Source: DATKZM01 sp035527975 (GTDB taxonomy: Bacteria > Pseudomonadota > Alphaproteobacteria > JAPULJ01). Taken from it: DNA of 64,000 nt. The stretch lies in NCBI GenBank assembly GCA_035527975.1, contig DATKZM010000021.1, positions 72,136 through 136,135 on the forward strand, given 5' to 3'. Positions 43,967-53,247 of this stretch are shown in pieces. Below the pieces are notes generated by a model that saw only the letters and a program-made list of their open reading frames with translations, made no database searches and was not told where the DNA came from. Each line of letters begins with the position of its first letter. Position 1 is the stretch's first letter. The position numbers were made by a program, and so were the translations under genes.

Positions 43967-45478
43967 GTGACACGAATGATATCTTCCAGTGTCTCCATCG
44001 GCCGGACGGCAAGCCACGGTCTTGCGGTTTGGGTCGTACTGGTCTTTGCCGCCATGCTCACATCCGGCGCGCCGCCGGCCCACGCACGCGGAACCCCGGA
44101 CGGATTTGCGGATCTGGCCGCGCGGCTGCTGCCCGCGGTGGTCAACATATCGACGACCTCGATTAGCAAGCGCGCCAGCAACCCCAACCCCGGGCAGCGT
44201 CGGCGCATGCCCAATCTGCCGCCGGGATCGCCCTTCGAGGAGTTCTTCAAGGACTTCATGGAGCGCAACCGCCCGCCAGGCGGCGCACGCCGCGCAACCT
44301 CGCTCGGCTCGGGCTTCATCATCGACAAGTCCGGCATCGTCATCACCAACAATCACGTCATCGCCAACGCCGAAAAGATCAAGGTGATCCTGAAGGATGG
44401 TACCCGGCTCGACGCCAAGGTCATTGGCCGCGACGCCAAGACCGATCTCGCCGTGCTCAAGGTCAACGCCAAGGGCGATTTGCCGACCGTGCCGTTCGGC
44501 GACTCCGACAATGCGCGCGTAGGCGATTGGGTCGTTGCAATCGGCAATCCGTTCGGTCTCGGCGGTTCGGTGACGGCGGGGATCATTTCCGCCCGCCACC
44601 GCGATATCAATGCCGGGCCCTATGACGACTTCATCCAGACCGACGCCTCGATCAACCGGGGCAATTCCGGCGGCCCGCTGTTCAACATGAAGGGCGAGGT
44701 GGTTGGCATCAACACGGCGATCATCTCGCCGCGCGGTGGCTCGGTGGGCATTGGCTTTTCCATTCCCTCCAATCTTGCCCAGCCGGTGATCGCACAGCTT
44801 CGCGAGTTCGGCCGCACCAAACGCGGCTGGCTTGGCGTTCGTATCCAGACCGTCGATCCGGAAATCGCCGAAAGCGTGGGCCTGAAAAACGCCAGCGGCG
44901 CATTGGTGGTCAACGTGACCAAGGGTGGCCCGGCGGAGAAGGCCGGTATCCGCGCGCGCGATATCATTCTGAAATTCAACAATCGCGCCGTTACGGCCAT
45001 GCGCAAACTGCCCCGCATCGTCGCCGACACCAAGGTGGGCGCCGATGCCGCGGTATTGGTCTGGCGCAATGGCAAGGAGATGACGTTCACGGTCCGCCTG
45101 GGTGAATTGGAGAAGGCGGAGAAAGCCATTCGCGCCAGCGTCAAGCGCGACCGGCCGGCGCCCATGACCAGCAGCACCGCCAATGCGCTCGGTCTGACCT
45201 TGTCCAAACTTACGCCGGCGCTACGCCAGCGATACCAGCTGAAGGGCGATGTCGAGGGCGTGCTGGTGACCAAGGTTGAAGGCACGTCGATTGCTTTCAC
45301 CAAGGGCATCCGGCCGGGCGACGTCGTGGTCGAGGCCGGCCAGGACAAGGTCGCCAATCCAAACGATGTGCTGGAAAAGGTCGAGAAAGCCAGGAAAGCC
45401 GGCCGCAAGTCGCTTCTGTTGCTTGTCAACCGGAAGGGCGAGCCCCGCTTCGTGGCTCTGCGGCTCGACAAGAGCTGA
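43967..45478 (+). CDS. Do-family periplasmic serine endopeptidase (DegP/DegQ)
   Basis: 503 aa from GTG 43967 (GGAG 7 bases upstream). A signal peptide ends at PPAHARG. The trypsin-like domain has His130 (ITNNHVI), Asp160 (AKTDLAVL) and Ser234 (NRGNSGGPLF); two PDZ domains follow (from GWLGVRIQTVDPEIAESV and from LGLTLSKLTPALRQRY). Protein quality control in the envelope, here directly after hflK-hflC. A clean terminator follows. Confidence 0.93.
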   Translation: MTRMISSSVSIGRTASHGLAVWVVLVFAAMLTSGAPPAHARGTPDGFADLAARLLPAVVNISTTSISKRASNPNPGQRRRMPNLPPGSPFEEFFKDFMERNRPPGGARRATSLGSGFIIDKSGIVITNNHVIANAEKIKVILKDGTRLDAKVIGRDAKTDLAVLKVNAKGDLPTVPFGDSDNARVGDWVVAIGNPFGLGGSVTAGIISARHRDINAGPYDDFIQTDASINRGNSGGPLFNMKGEVVGINTAIISPRGGSVGIGFSIPSNLAQPVIAQLREFGRTKRGWLGVRIQTVDPEIAESVGLKNASGALVVNVTKGGPAEKAGIRARDIILKFNNRAVTAMRKLPRIVADTKVGADAAVLVWRNGKEMTFTVRLGELEKAEKAIRASVKRDRPAPMTSSTANALGLTLSKLTPALRQRYQLKGDVEGVLVTKVEGTSIAFTKGIRPGDVVVEAGQDKVANPNDVLEKVEKARKAGRKSLLLLVNRKGEPRFVALRLDKS

Positions 45479-45504
45479 CCTTCGTCGGCCTGCATATCGA
45501 TCCC

Positions 45505-45537
45505 AAAGGGCGCCCCATGCGGGCGCCCTTTCTTTTG
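45505..45537 (+). terminator. rho-independent terminator after the Do protease gene
   Basis: Perfect 11-bp stem AAAGGGCGCCC / GGGCGCCCTTT around a 5-base loop, followed by TCTTTTG. Placed 26 bases after the stop codon. Confidence 0.85.
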
Positions 45538-45656
45538 TTCCAGCTGCCGGACCGCGATGCTCCGATCCAGCGCGTGCCCATAGCGGGGGTGGTATGCTTG
45601 CCTGCACGGCGCCAACGCGCCGTGAGCACGGACTGACAGGAACGAAGTTTCGATAG

Positions 45657-46610
45657 ATGAAACTGGACGACAAGGTTGCCGACGCGCCGCCCGTGATCGT
45701 CATTGGCGGTCCGACCGCGAGCGGCAAGTCGGCGTTGGCCGTGGACCTGGCCGAGGAATTGGGCGGGGTGGTCATCAATGCCGATGCAATGCAGATCTAT
45801 CGCGACCTGCCCATTCTGACCGCGCGGCCCGGTGCGGCTGATTGCAAGCGGGCACCGCACCGGCTGTTCGGGATGATCGACGCTGTCGATCCCTGCTCGG
45901 CCGGACGCTGGCGTGAATTGGCGTTGGCGGCGATCGGGCAGGCGCGGGCGGAGGGCAAGCGGCCGGTCGTGGTCGGTGGCACCGGGCTTTATCTGAAGGC
46001 GCTTCGCGACGGCATCGACGAAATCCCGGCCGTGTCCCCAATGATCCGGGCGCAAATCGAGGCGCGTTATGATGCGGAGGGTGGTGCCGCGTTCCGGGCG
46101 GTGCTCGCGCGCGACGATCCGCAGACCGCCAAACGGCTGCCGCCCGGCGATCGCCAGCGCCTTGTCCGCGCGGCCGCCGTGCTGGAGGCGACGGGCCGGC
46201 CACTCAGCGCCTGGCAGACCGGCGCAACGGATAAGGCCGAGCCGGCCCTCCCGACCCAGACTTTCGTGTTGTTGCCGCCGCGCGAGGCGCTTTACGCGGC
46301 CTGCGATGCCCGTTTCGAAGCGATGGTTGAGCGCGGCGCGCTTGCCGAGACGGGAGCTTTCCTTGCCCGCGGCCTCGACCCGGACCTGCCCTTGATGAAG
46401 ACAGTTGGCTTGCGCGAACTGGGCCGGCACATTGCCGGCGAAACCTCGCTTGAGGCAGCCATCGCGGAGGGATGTCGCGCGACCCGGCGGTATGCCAAGC
46501 GTCAATACACCTGGTTTCGCCATCAGATACCCGATGCAGCGCTCTATAATGCGCAACATTCGGAAAGTTTATCGATAGAAATCTTTAAGATAATTCGTCG
46601 ATCTTATTGA
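45657..46610 (+). CDS. miaA: tRNA dimethylallyltransferase
   Basis: Adds the isopentenyl group to A37 of tRNAs reading UNN codons. 317 aa. P-loop VIGGPTASGKSALAVDLAEELG, then INADAMQIYRDLPILTARP, HRLFGMIDAVDPCSAGRW, VVVGGTGLYLKAL, RDDPQTAKRLPPGDRQRLVRA and MKTVGLRELGRHIAGE, RYAKRQYTWFR near the C-terminus. Intact. Confidence 0.95.
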   Translation: MKLDDKVADAPPVIVIGGPTASGKSALAVDLAEELGGVVINADAMQIYRDLPILTARPGAADCKRAPHRLFGMIDAVDPCSAGRWRELALAAIGQARAEGKRPVVVGGTGLYLKALRDGIDEIPAVSPMIRAQIEARYDAEGGAAFRAVLARDDPQTAKRLPPGDRQRLVRAAAVLEATGRPLSAWQTGATDKAEPALPTQTFVLLPPREALYAACDARFEAMVERGALAETGAFLARGLDPDLPLMKTVGLRELGRHIAGETSLEAAIAEGCRATRRYAKRQYTWFRHQIPDAALYNAQHSESLSIEIFKIIRRSY

Positions 46611-46661
46611 CCAGGACGGGTTGAGCCGTTAGGACTGGCCTTTCGCGCGTGCACACCACAA

Positions 46662-46688
46662 CCGCCGGGGATCGCCGATTCCCGGCGG
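46662..46688 (+). promoter_or_regulatory. hairpin in the ilvB leader
   Basis: CCGCCGGGGA pairs with TTCCCGGCGG (one mismatch) over a 7-base loop, lying between the miaA stop and the ilvB start. There is no run of T after it and no branched-chain-rich leader peptide is visible, so the function (attenuator, terminator or neither) is unproven. Confidence 0.45.
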
Positions 46689-46771
46689 CTTGCGGTCGGA
46701 TGCACTGCGGTATCATTCGGGGAAAAGCGCGGGCGTTACCAGGTGGCCCGTGGCAGGCGGAGATCAAGATT

Positions 46772-48532
46772 ATGGTAAGCGACCAGATGACCGGCTCAGA
46801 GATTGTCCTGAAGGCATTGGTGGATCAGGGCGTCGAGGTCATCTTCGGCTATCCGGGCGGGGCCGTCCTGCCGATCTATGATGCGATGTTCAAGCAGAAC
46901 TCGCTGCGCCACATTCTGGTGCGCCAGGAGGGCGGGGCGGTACACGCCGCAGAAGGCTATGCGCGATCCACGGGCAAGGTCGGTGTGGTGTTGGTAACCT
47001 CAGGACCGGGCGCGACCAATGCTGTCACGGGGTTGACCGACGCGCTGATGGATTCAATTCCGATTGTCTGTCTCACCGGCCAGGTTCCAACCCATTTGAT
47101 CGGCAACGATGCCTTTCAAGAGGCCGATACCACCGGCATAACGCGGCCTTGCACCAAGCATAACTATCTGGTCAAGGACATGAACGACGTCGCGCGGGTG
47201 GTCCACGAGGCCTTCCATGTGGCGCGGTCCGGCCGGCCCGGTCCGGTCGTTGTGGATCTGCCCAAGGATATCCTGCAGGGCATGGGCCCCTACATGCCGC
47301 CAGGGCAGGTCAAGCGCCGCAGCTATAACCCGCAGCTCAAGGGCGACCTCACCAAGATCGAGGCAGCCTGCGAGATCATCTCCAAGGCCAGGCGGCCGCT
47401 CTTTTATTGCGGCGGCGGCGTGATCAATTCGGGCCCCAAGGCCTCGCAGTTGCTGGGCGAGCTCGTGCGTGCGACCGGGGCGCCTTGCACGCTAACGCTG
47501 ATGGGGCTCGGCGCCTTTCCGGCGAGCGACAAGCAGTTCCTGGGCATGCTCGGGATGCACGGCACTTACGAGGCCAACCTCGCCATGCATGGCTGCGACG
47601 TGATGGTGAATATCGGTGCCCGCTTCGACGACCGGGTGACGGGACGGCTGGCCGATTTCTCCCCGGGCTCGACGAAGATCCATGTCGACGTCGATCCGTC
47701 GTCGATCAACAAGAACGTGGCCGTCGACCTCGCGATCGTCGGCGATGCCGCGCATGTTTTGGAAGACATGCTGAAGATCTGGAAGGCGCGCCAGTACCGT
47801 ATCGATCGAAAGGCGATTGCGTCCTGGTGGGAGGAGATCGAGGCCTGGAGGGCCGTCGACTGCCTCAAATACAAACCCAGCGAAAAGATCATCAAGCCGC
47901 AATTTGCGCTGGAGCGCCTCCGCGAGCACATCCAGGGAAAAGACTGCTACATCACAACCGAGGTCGGCCAGCACCAGATGTGGGCCGCCCAATTCCTCAA
48001 GTTCGATGAGCCCAAACGCTGGATGACGTCGGGGGGGTTGGGCACGATGGGGTACGGGTTGCCGGCCGCCATGGGCGTGCAGGTGGCGCATCCCGACGCA
48101 CTGGTGATCGACGTCGCCGGCGAGGCCTCCTTCTTGATGAACATCCAGGAGATGTCGACCATTGCCCAGTACCGCCTGCCGGTTAAGTCGTTCATCCTCA
48201 ACAACCAGTACATGGGCATGGTGCGCCAATGGCAGGAACTGTTGCATGGCGGCCGCTACTCGGAGAGCTACATGGAATCGCTGCCCGACTTCGTGAAGCT
48301 TGCCGAGGCCTTCGGTGCGGTCGGCTTACGCGCGACCAAGCCGTCGGAAGTCGATGATCTGATTGCCGAGATGCTCAGGGTCGACAAGCCGGTGATCGCC
48401 GACGTGATGGTCGACAAGGAAGAAAACTGCTTCCCAATGATCCCGTCGGGCGCGGCGCACAACGAGATGCTGTTGGGGCCTGCTGACCAAGCGGCGAAGC
48501 CGGTCTCCGAAGAGGGCATGGTTTTGGTCTGA
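46772..48532 (+). CDS. ilvB: acetolactate synthase large (catalytic) subunit
   Basis: First common step of valine, leucine and isoleucine synthesis. 586 aa from ATG 46772 (a longer frame back to 46649 reads through the leader hairpin). ThDP enzyme: active-site Glu in YPGGAVLPIYDAMF with HILVRQEGGAVHAAEGYARSTG, FAD region LTLMGLGAFPASDKQFLGMLGMHGTYEAN, and the ThDP-motif area VDVAGEASFLMNIQEMSTIAQYRLPVKSFILNNQYMGMVRQWQE. First of ilvB-ilvN-ilvC. Confidence 0.96.
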   Translation: MVSDQMTGSEIVLKALVDQGVEVIFGYPGGAVLPIYDAMFKQNSLRHILVRQEGGAVHAAEGYARSTGKVGVVLVTSGPGATNAVTGLTDALMDSIPIVCLTGQVPTHLIGNDAFQEADTTGITRPCTKHNYLVKDMNDVARVVHEAFHVARSGRPGPVVVDLPKDILQGMGPYMPPGQVKRRSYNPQLKGDLTKIEAACEIISKARRPLFYCGGGVINSGPKASQLLGELVRATGAPCTLTLMGLGAFPASDKQFLGMLGMHGTYEANLAMHGCDVMVNIGARFDDRVTGRLADFSPGSTKIHVDVDPSSINKNVAVDLAIVGDAAHVLEDMLKIWKARQYRIDRKAIASWWEEIEAWRAVDCLKYKPSEKIIKPQFALERLREHIQGKDCYITTEVGQHQMWAAQFLKFDEPKRWMTSGGLGTMGYGLPAAMGVQVAHPDALVIDVAGEASFLMNIQEMSTIAQYRLPVKSFILNNQYMGMVRQWQELLHGGRYSESYMESLPDFVKLAEAFGAVGLRATKPSEVDDLIAEMLRVDKPVIADVMVDKEENCFPMIPSGAAHNEMLLGPADQAAKPVSEEGMVLV

Positions 48533-48659
48533 TCGCAGGCCGTCCGGACGAAGCTGATACGGCGCGCCGAAAGGGTTCAAAGCAATCGTGTCAAATGGTA
48601 ATGCGTGCTGACGGAGCCGGTATCCGGGCAAGGGAGCGGCCGGCGGCGGGGAGGCGAAG

Positions 48660-49169
48660 TTGGAGCAGGTGGCAACAGAGGTCCATACGATCTCGGTCCT
48701 GGTGGACAACGAGCCGGGCGTGCTTGCGCGCGTCATCGGCCTGTTCTCCGGGCGCGGCTACAACATCGAGAGCCTGACTGTCGCCGAGGTCCAGCACACC
48801 GACAGCCTTTCGCGTATCACGATCGTCACCTCGGGCACGCCGATGGTGATCGAGCAGATCAAGGCCCAACTCAACCGGCTGATCCCGGTCCACGCGGTGC
48901 ATGATCTGACCAATGAAGGTCCTCATGTCGAACGCGAGCTTGCGCTTGTAAAAGTTACTGGAATAGGAGAAAAACGCGTTGAGGCTTTGCGCATTGCCGA
49001 TATCTTCGAGGCGCGCGTGGCCGACACCACGCTGGAGAGCTTCGTCTTCGAAGTGACCGGCACGTCCAACCATCTCAACCGCTTCATCGACCTTATGAAC
49101 CCGCTCGGGCTGATTGAGGTGGCGCGTACAGGCGTTGCCGCCATCAGCCGCGGCAAGGAAGGGTTTTAG
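48660..49169 (+). CDS. ilvN: acetolactate synthase small (regulatory) subunit
   Basis: 169 aa. Starts at TTG 48660, 5 bases after a GGGAGG Shine-Dalgarno. An ACT domain (TISVLVDNEPGVLARVIGLFSGRGYNIESLTVAE) confers feedback inhibition by valine in the family; the C-terminal half (LALVKVTG, FEARVADTTLESFVFEVTG, GLIEVARTGVAAISRG) is typical. Second gene of the ilv set. Confidence 0.95.
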   Translation: MEQVATEVHTISVLVDNEPGVLARVIGLFSGRGYNIESLTVAEVQHTDSLSRITIVTSGTPMVIEQIKAQLNRLIPVHAVHDLTNEGPHVERELALVKVTGIGEKRVEALRIADIFEARVADTTLESFVFEVTGTSNHLNRFIDLMNPLGLIEVARTGVAAISRGKEGF

Positions 49170-49232
49170 AACAGGGAACCTGCCGACAAGGGGGTTTCGC
49201 ACTGGCGATGATCGATCCAAGGAGAAATATGC

Positions 49233-50252
49233 ATGCGTGTCTACTACGATCGCGACGCTGACGTCGCGCTGATCAAGGACAAGAAGGTCGCGATCGTCGG
49301 CTATGGCAGCCAGGGCCATGCCCATGCCATGAACCTGCGCGATTCGGGCGTCAAGGACGTTGCCATAGCGTTGCGCGAAGGCTCGGCCACGCGCAAGAAG
49401 GCCGAGGCCGCCGATTTCAAGGTCATGAACCCCACAGAGGTCGCAAAATGGGCCGACGTGGTGATGATGCTGGCCCCCGACGAGCTGCAGGCCGATATCT
49501 ACCGCGACGAGCTCGCGGAAAACATGAAAAAGGGCGCCGCGCTTGCCTTCGCGCATGGCTTCAACGTCCATTTCAATCTGATCGAGGCGCGGGCCGATCT
49601 CGATGTTTTCATGGTCGCGCCCAAGGGCCCCGGCCACACGGTCCGCTCTGAATACCAGCGCGGCGCCGGCGTGCCCTGCCTGATCGCGGTCGCCCAGGAC
49701 CCGTCCGGAAATGCCCACGAGATCGGGCTTTCATACGCTTCGGCGATCGGCGGCGGCCGCGCCGGAGTGATCGAGACCAATTTCCGCGAGGAATGCGAGA
49801 CCGATCTTTTCGGCGAGCAGGTGGTGCTATGCGGCGGCTTGGTCGAGCTGATCAGGGGCGGCTACGAGACCCTGGTCGAGGCCGGATACGCGCCGGAAAT
49901 GGCCTATTTTGAATGCCTTCACGAGGTCAAGCTGATCGTCGATCTCATCTATGAGGGCGGCATCGCCAACATGAACTACTCGATCTCCAACACGGCCGAG
50001 TTCGGCGAGTACATATCGGGCCCCCGCATCATTACCGACGAGACGAAGGCTGAAATGCGCCGGGTGCTGGCCGATATCCAGTCGGGCCGTTTCGCCCGTG
50101 ACTGGGTATTGGAGAACAAGGCAGGTCAGACCAGCTTCAAGGCCACGCGCGCTCACAACGCGGCCCATCCGATCGAGGAAGTCGGCGCCAAGCTGCGTGG
50201 CATGATGCCCTGGATCCAGGAACGTGCCCTGGTCGACAAGTCGAAGAACTAA
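49233..50252 (+). CDS. ilvC: ketol-acid reductoisomerase
   Basis: 339 aa, class I short form. NADPH motif VAIVGYGSQGHAHAMNLRDSG; the isomerase/reductase metal sites lie in APKGPGHTVRSEYQRGAGVPCLIAV and ETDLFGEQVVLCGGL; ECLHEVKLIVDLIYEGGI is the knotted C-terminal domain. Converts acetolactate to dihydroxyisovalerate. Third ilv gene. Confidence 0.97.
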   Translation: MRVYYDRDADVALIKDKKVAIVGYGSQGHAHAMNLRDSGVKDVAIALREGSATRKKAEAADFKVMNPTEVAKWADVVMMLAPDELQADIYRDELAENMKKGAALAFAHGFNVHFNLIEARADLDVFMVAPKGPGHTVRSEYQRGAGVPCLIAVAQDPSGNAHEIGLSYASAIGGGRAGVIETNFREECETDLFGEQVVLCGGLVELIRGGYETLVEAGYAPEMAYFECLHEVKLIVDLIYEGGIANMNYSISNTAEFGEYISGPRIITDETKAEMRRVLADIQSGRFARDWVLENKAGQTSFKATRAHNAAHPIEEVGAKLRGMMPWIQERALVDKSKN

Positions 50253-50715
50253 CCCGGGTTTTTCTGCCCGGCGCGCTGGGCCGCAGCGCCGGAAGGCGCC
50301 CCGAAAGGCTACGCTTGCCGATGGCGCTGAATGGCGCAAATTTTTGAGTCTAAAGCGAAAATCCCCCTATTTGGAGGTTGCGGACGCGACTCGAAAGCGC
50401 GTAAACAAGATGTTGTGGATTGGGTGTGGGTTAACCGCACTTTAACGGCGGATTCGCAATAATGAGGCCGAGTTGTTCTTGCGGCCTCTGTGGTCGGAAG
50501 GACTTCGCGGCAGCAAGGCTCATGGCGAGCAAGGCAGACGGGCCAGTTCTGAACCACCGCGTTCCGCGCGGAATTAGTGCGATCTGCAATGTTTATCATG
50601 GCTTGAAATTGGCTGCCGCAGGCTTTGCGGGCGGCATTCGCGCATGCCCGCGCGCCTATGAGGTCCGACCGGCTGAGCAGAACAAAGTCTAGAAACCGAG
50701 GATGGGTTTAAAGCG
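50253..50715. other. intergenic region upstream of mreB
   Basis: 463 bases with no convincing gene; short frames here lack homology-like motifs. It should hold the ilv transcript end and the mreB promoter. AT-richer patches (about 50405-50460, including GTTAACCGCACTTTAACGG) are the best promoter candidates. Confidence 0.5.
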
Positions 50716-51756
50716 ATGTTTTCTGGTCTTCTTGGCATGCTCTCCGCCGATATGGCAATCGACCTTGGCACGGCCAACACCCTCATATACGTCAAGGGTC
50801 GCGGTATCGTGTTGAACGAGCCTTCGGTCGTTGTTCTCGCCGAAATCAAGGGCAAAAAGCAGGTCCTGGCCGTCGGCGATGAAGCGAAGATGATGCTGGG
50901 CCGCACGCCCGGCAACATCCAGGCGATCCGTCCGCTTCGCGACGGGGTCATCGCCGACTTCCAGGTTGCCGAAGAAATGATCAAACATTTCATCCGCAAG
51001 GTTCACAATTCGCGCAGCTTTGCGAGCCCGCAGGTGATCATCTGCGTGCCCTCGGGCTCGACCGCAGTCGAGCGCCGCGCCATCCAGGAATCGGCCGAAA
51101 GCGCCGGCGCGCGCCGGGTCTATCTCGTCGAAGAGCCGATGGCGGCGGCGATCGGCGCCGGCCTGCCGGTGACCGAACCGACCGGTTCGATGGTTGTCGA
51201 CATTGGCGGTGGCACCACCGAAGTCGCTGTCCTGTCGCTCGGCGGTATCGTCTATTCGCGTTCCGTGCGGGTTGGCGGCGACAAGCTCGACGAGGCGATC
51301 ATCGCCTACATCCGTCGCAAGCATAACGTCCTGATCGGCGAGTCAAGCGCTGAACGCGTCAAGAAGGAAATCGGATCGGCCATGCTGCCCGAGCGCGGCG
51401 ATGGCCGGCTTATGGCCATCAAGGGCCGCGATCTGATGAACGGCGTGCCCAAGGAACTCCTGATCACCGAGCGCGAGATTTCCGATTCGCTCGCCGAGCC
51501 CATCGGCCAGATCGTCGAAGCGGTCAAGGTCGCGTTGGAGCATTCCGCGCCTGAACTCGCCGCTGATATCGTTGATCGCGGCATCGTGCTTACGGGCGGC
51601 GGTGCGCTGCTCACCAATCTCGACCGTCTTCTGCGCGAAAACACCGGTCTCCCGGTTTCGATCGCCGACGACCCCCTCTCCTGCGTGGCTCTCGGCACCG
51701 GCCGTTGTCTAGAAGAGCTGAAGACATTGAAGGACGTGCTGATCACGACCTACTAG
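50716..51756 (+). CDS. mreB: rod shape-determining protein MreB
   Basis: Actin-like filament protein that guides lateral wall synthesis. 346 aa. N-terminal membrane-binding MFSGLLGMLSADMAIDLGTANTLIYVKGRGIVLNEPS with phosphate-1 motif; phosphate-2 MVVDIGGGTTEVAVLSLGG; adenosine motif GIVLTGGGALLTNLDRLL. First gene of mreBCD-mrdAB. Confidence 0.97.
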   Translation: MFSGLLGMLSADMAIDLGTANTLIYVKGRGIVLNEPSVVVLAEIKGKKQVLAVGDEAKMMLGRTPGNIQAIRPLRDGVIADFQVAEEMIKHFIRKVHNSRSFASPQVIICVPSGSTAVERRAIQESAESAGARRVYLVEEPMAAAIGAGLPVTEPTGSMVVDIGGGTTEVAVLSLGGIVYSRSVRVGGDKLDEAIIAYIRRKHNVLIGESSAERVKKEIGSAMLPERGDGRLMAIKGRDLMNGVPKELLITEREISDSLAEPIGQIVEAVKVALEHSAPELAADIVDRGIVLTGGGALLTNLDRLLRENTGLPVSIADDPLSCVALGTGRCLEELKTLKDVLITTY

Positions 51757-51853
51757 ATCGAACACATAAATTGGACGCCGACCGAGTGCAGGGCTGGGGG
51801 GCCCGGGGGCTTGCGGCTCGGCAGGTTGACGCTGAAAGCCTGAAAGCGACGAC

Positions 51854-52726
51854 GTGATAAACCGCGGCTCCGCACTCCGAGTAGCAAAACCCGTAAAGCT
51901 TTGGACGCAGCGCTTTGCTTTCATGGCGTTGAGTCTGATCGCGATCGGATTGATCGCGCTCAGCGAAGCAAACTCGCCCTTCGCCAGTCGCATGCGCGCG
52001 CAGGTTGTCGACGCCTTTGCACCAATCCTCGCCGCCATCTCGCGCCCCGTCGATTCGGTGTCGGGCTGGCTGGGCGCGATGGCAACCGCCTCCTCGCTTC
52101 GCGAAGATAATGCCAAGCTGCGTGCGGAAATCGAAACGCTTCGTGCAACCCGTGTGCGTGCGGCTCAGATCGAGTCCGAGAACCGCTCATTGCGTTCGCT
52201 CCTGGGTGCGCCGCGAATGAATGAGGGCCGGCCGATCGCCGCGCGGATCATCGCCGACGCCGGCCGCGGATTCGTACGAAGCTTCCTGATTGCGTCGGGC
52301 ACTGCGCACGGCGTGCGTCGTGGGCTGGCCGTGGTAACCGCCGAAGGGCTGGTAGGCCGTGTGACCGAGGTCGGTGAGCGATCGGCCCGCGTCCTGTTGC
52401 TCATCGATCTCAACTCGCGGATCTCGGTGCGTGTCCAGCGCACCCGCTCCCGCGCGATCCTTGCTGGCGACAATACCAGCGCGCCGCGATTGCTTTACCT
52501 GCCGCAGGACACCGAGGTGCGACCGGGCGACCGGGTCGTGACTTCCGGTCATGACGGCGTTCTGCCGCCGGGCATTCCGGTCGGTATCGTCGCTGCGTCC
52601 GATGGCGGATACCTGCGCGTCCGTCCGCATGTTTCCTGGTCGCGGATCGAATTCGTTCGTGTCATCGACTACGAGACAAAAGGGCTTGTCCCGGCCTCGC
52701 CAAGTGCTGCGCGGCAGCTAAAATGA
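51854..52726 (+). CDS. mreC: rod shape-determining protein MreC
   Basis: 290 aa from GTG 51854. One membrane helix (FMALSLIAIGLIALSE), a coiled-coil (LREDNAKLRAEIETLRATRVRAAQIESENRSLR), then the paired beta-barrel domain (ARIIADAGRGFVRSFLIASGTAHGVRRGLAVVTAEGLVG). Links MreB to periplasmic synthases. Overlaps mreD by 4 bases. Confidence 0.94.
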   Translation: MINRGSALRVAKPVKLWTQRFAFMALSLIAIGLIALSEANSPFASRMRAQVVDAFAPILAAISRPVDSVSGWLGAMATASSLREDNAKLRAEIETLRATRVRAAQIESENRSLRSLLGAPRMNEGRPIAARIIADAGRGFVRSFLIASGTAHGVRRGLAVVTAEGLVGRVTEVGERSARVLLLIDLNSRISVRVQRTRSRAILAGDNTSAPRLLYLPQDTEVRPGDRVVTSGHDGVLPPGIPVGIVAASDGGYLRVRPHVSWSRIEFVRVIDYETKGLVPASPSAARQLK

Positions 52727-53238
52727 AGGCGCCGCTTACCCATGTGCTCGACGATCTGGTTCGCAAGACCGCACCGGTTGCGGTGACATTGGTGCTGGTG
52801 CTGGTCGCGTTGATGCATCTCCCGATACCTGGATTCGCTGAACTCGCGCCAATGCTTCCGGTGATGGCGATTTATTACTGGTCGCTCCACCGGCCGGAAT
52901 TGCTTCCCTTTTGGACGGTATTTCTGATCGGGCTCGTGATCGACACGCTGACCGGCGGTACCCTGGGTTTCAACGCGCTTATGCTTCTATTGGTTTCCGC
53001 CTTCATGCGACCGCAGCGACGCTATTTGGCCGAAAGGGGATTTGCGATCCACTGGGTCATTTTTGTGATCGTTGTGGCGGCTTTTGAGTTCTTGCGCTGG
53101 TTGCTGATGGCCGCGATCGCGCAAAAGTTCCTTTCGCTGGGCGATCCGGCGCTACGCGTATTGCTCGCGATCGCGCTCTATCCGTGTTTGTCCTGGTTCC
53201 TTCTGCGGGTTGACCAGGCCCTCCTTAAGCCGGCCTGA
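52723..53238 (+). CDS. mreD: rod shape-determining protein MreD
   Basis: 171-aa integral membrane protein with about five helices (VALMHLPIPGFAELAPMLPVMAIYYWS; FWTVFLIGLVIDTLTGGTLGFNALMLLLVSAFM). The start overlaps the mreC stop. Part of the elongation complex. Confidence 0.92.
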   Translation: MKAPLTHVLDDLVRKTAPVAVTLVLVLVALMHLPIPGFAELAPMLPVMAIYYWSLHRPELLPFWTVFLIGLVIDTLTGGTLGFNALMLLLVSAFMRPQRRYLAERGFAIHWVIFVIVVAAFEFLRWLLMAAIAQKFLSLGDPALRVLLAIALYPCLSWFLLRVDQALLKPA

Positions 53239-53247
53239 AGCGCTCCC

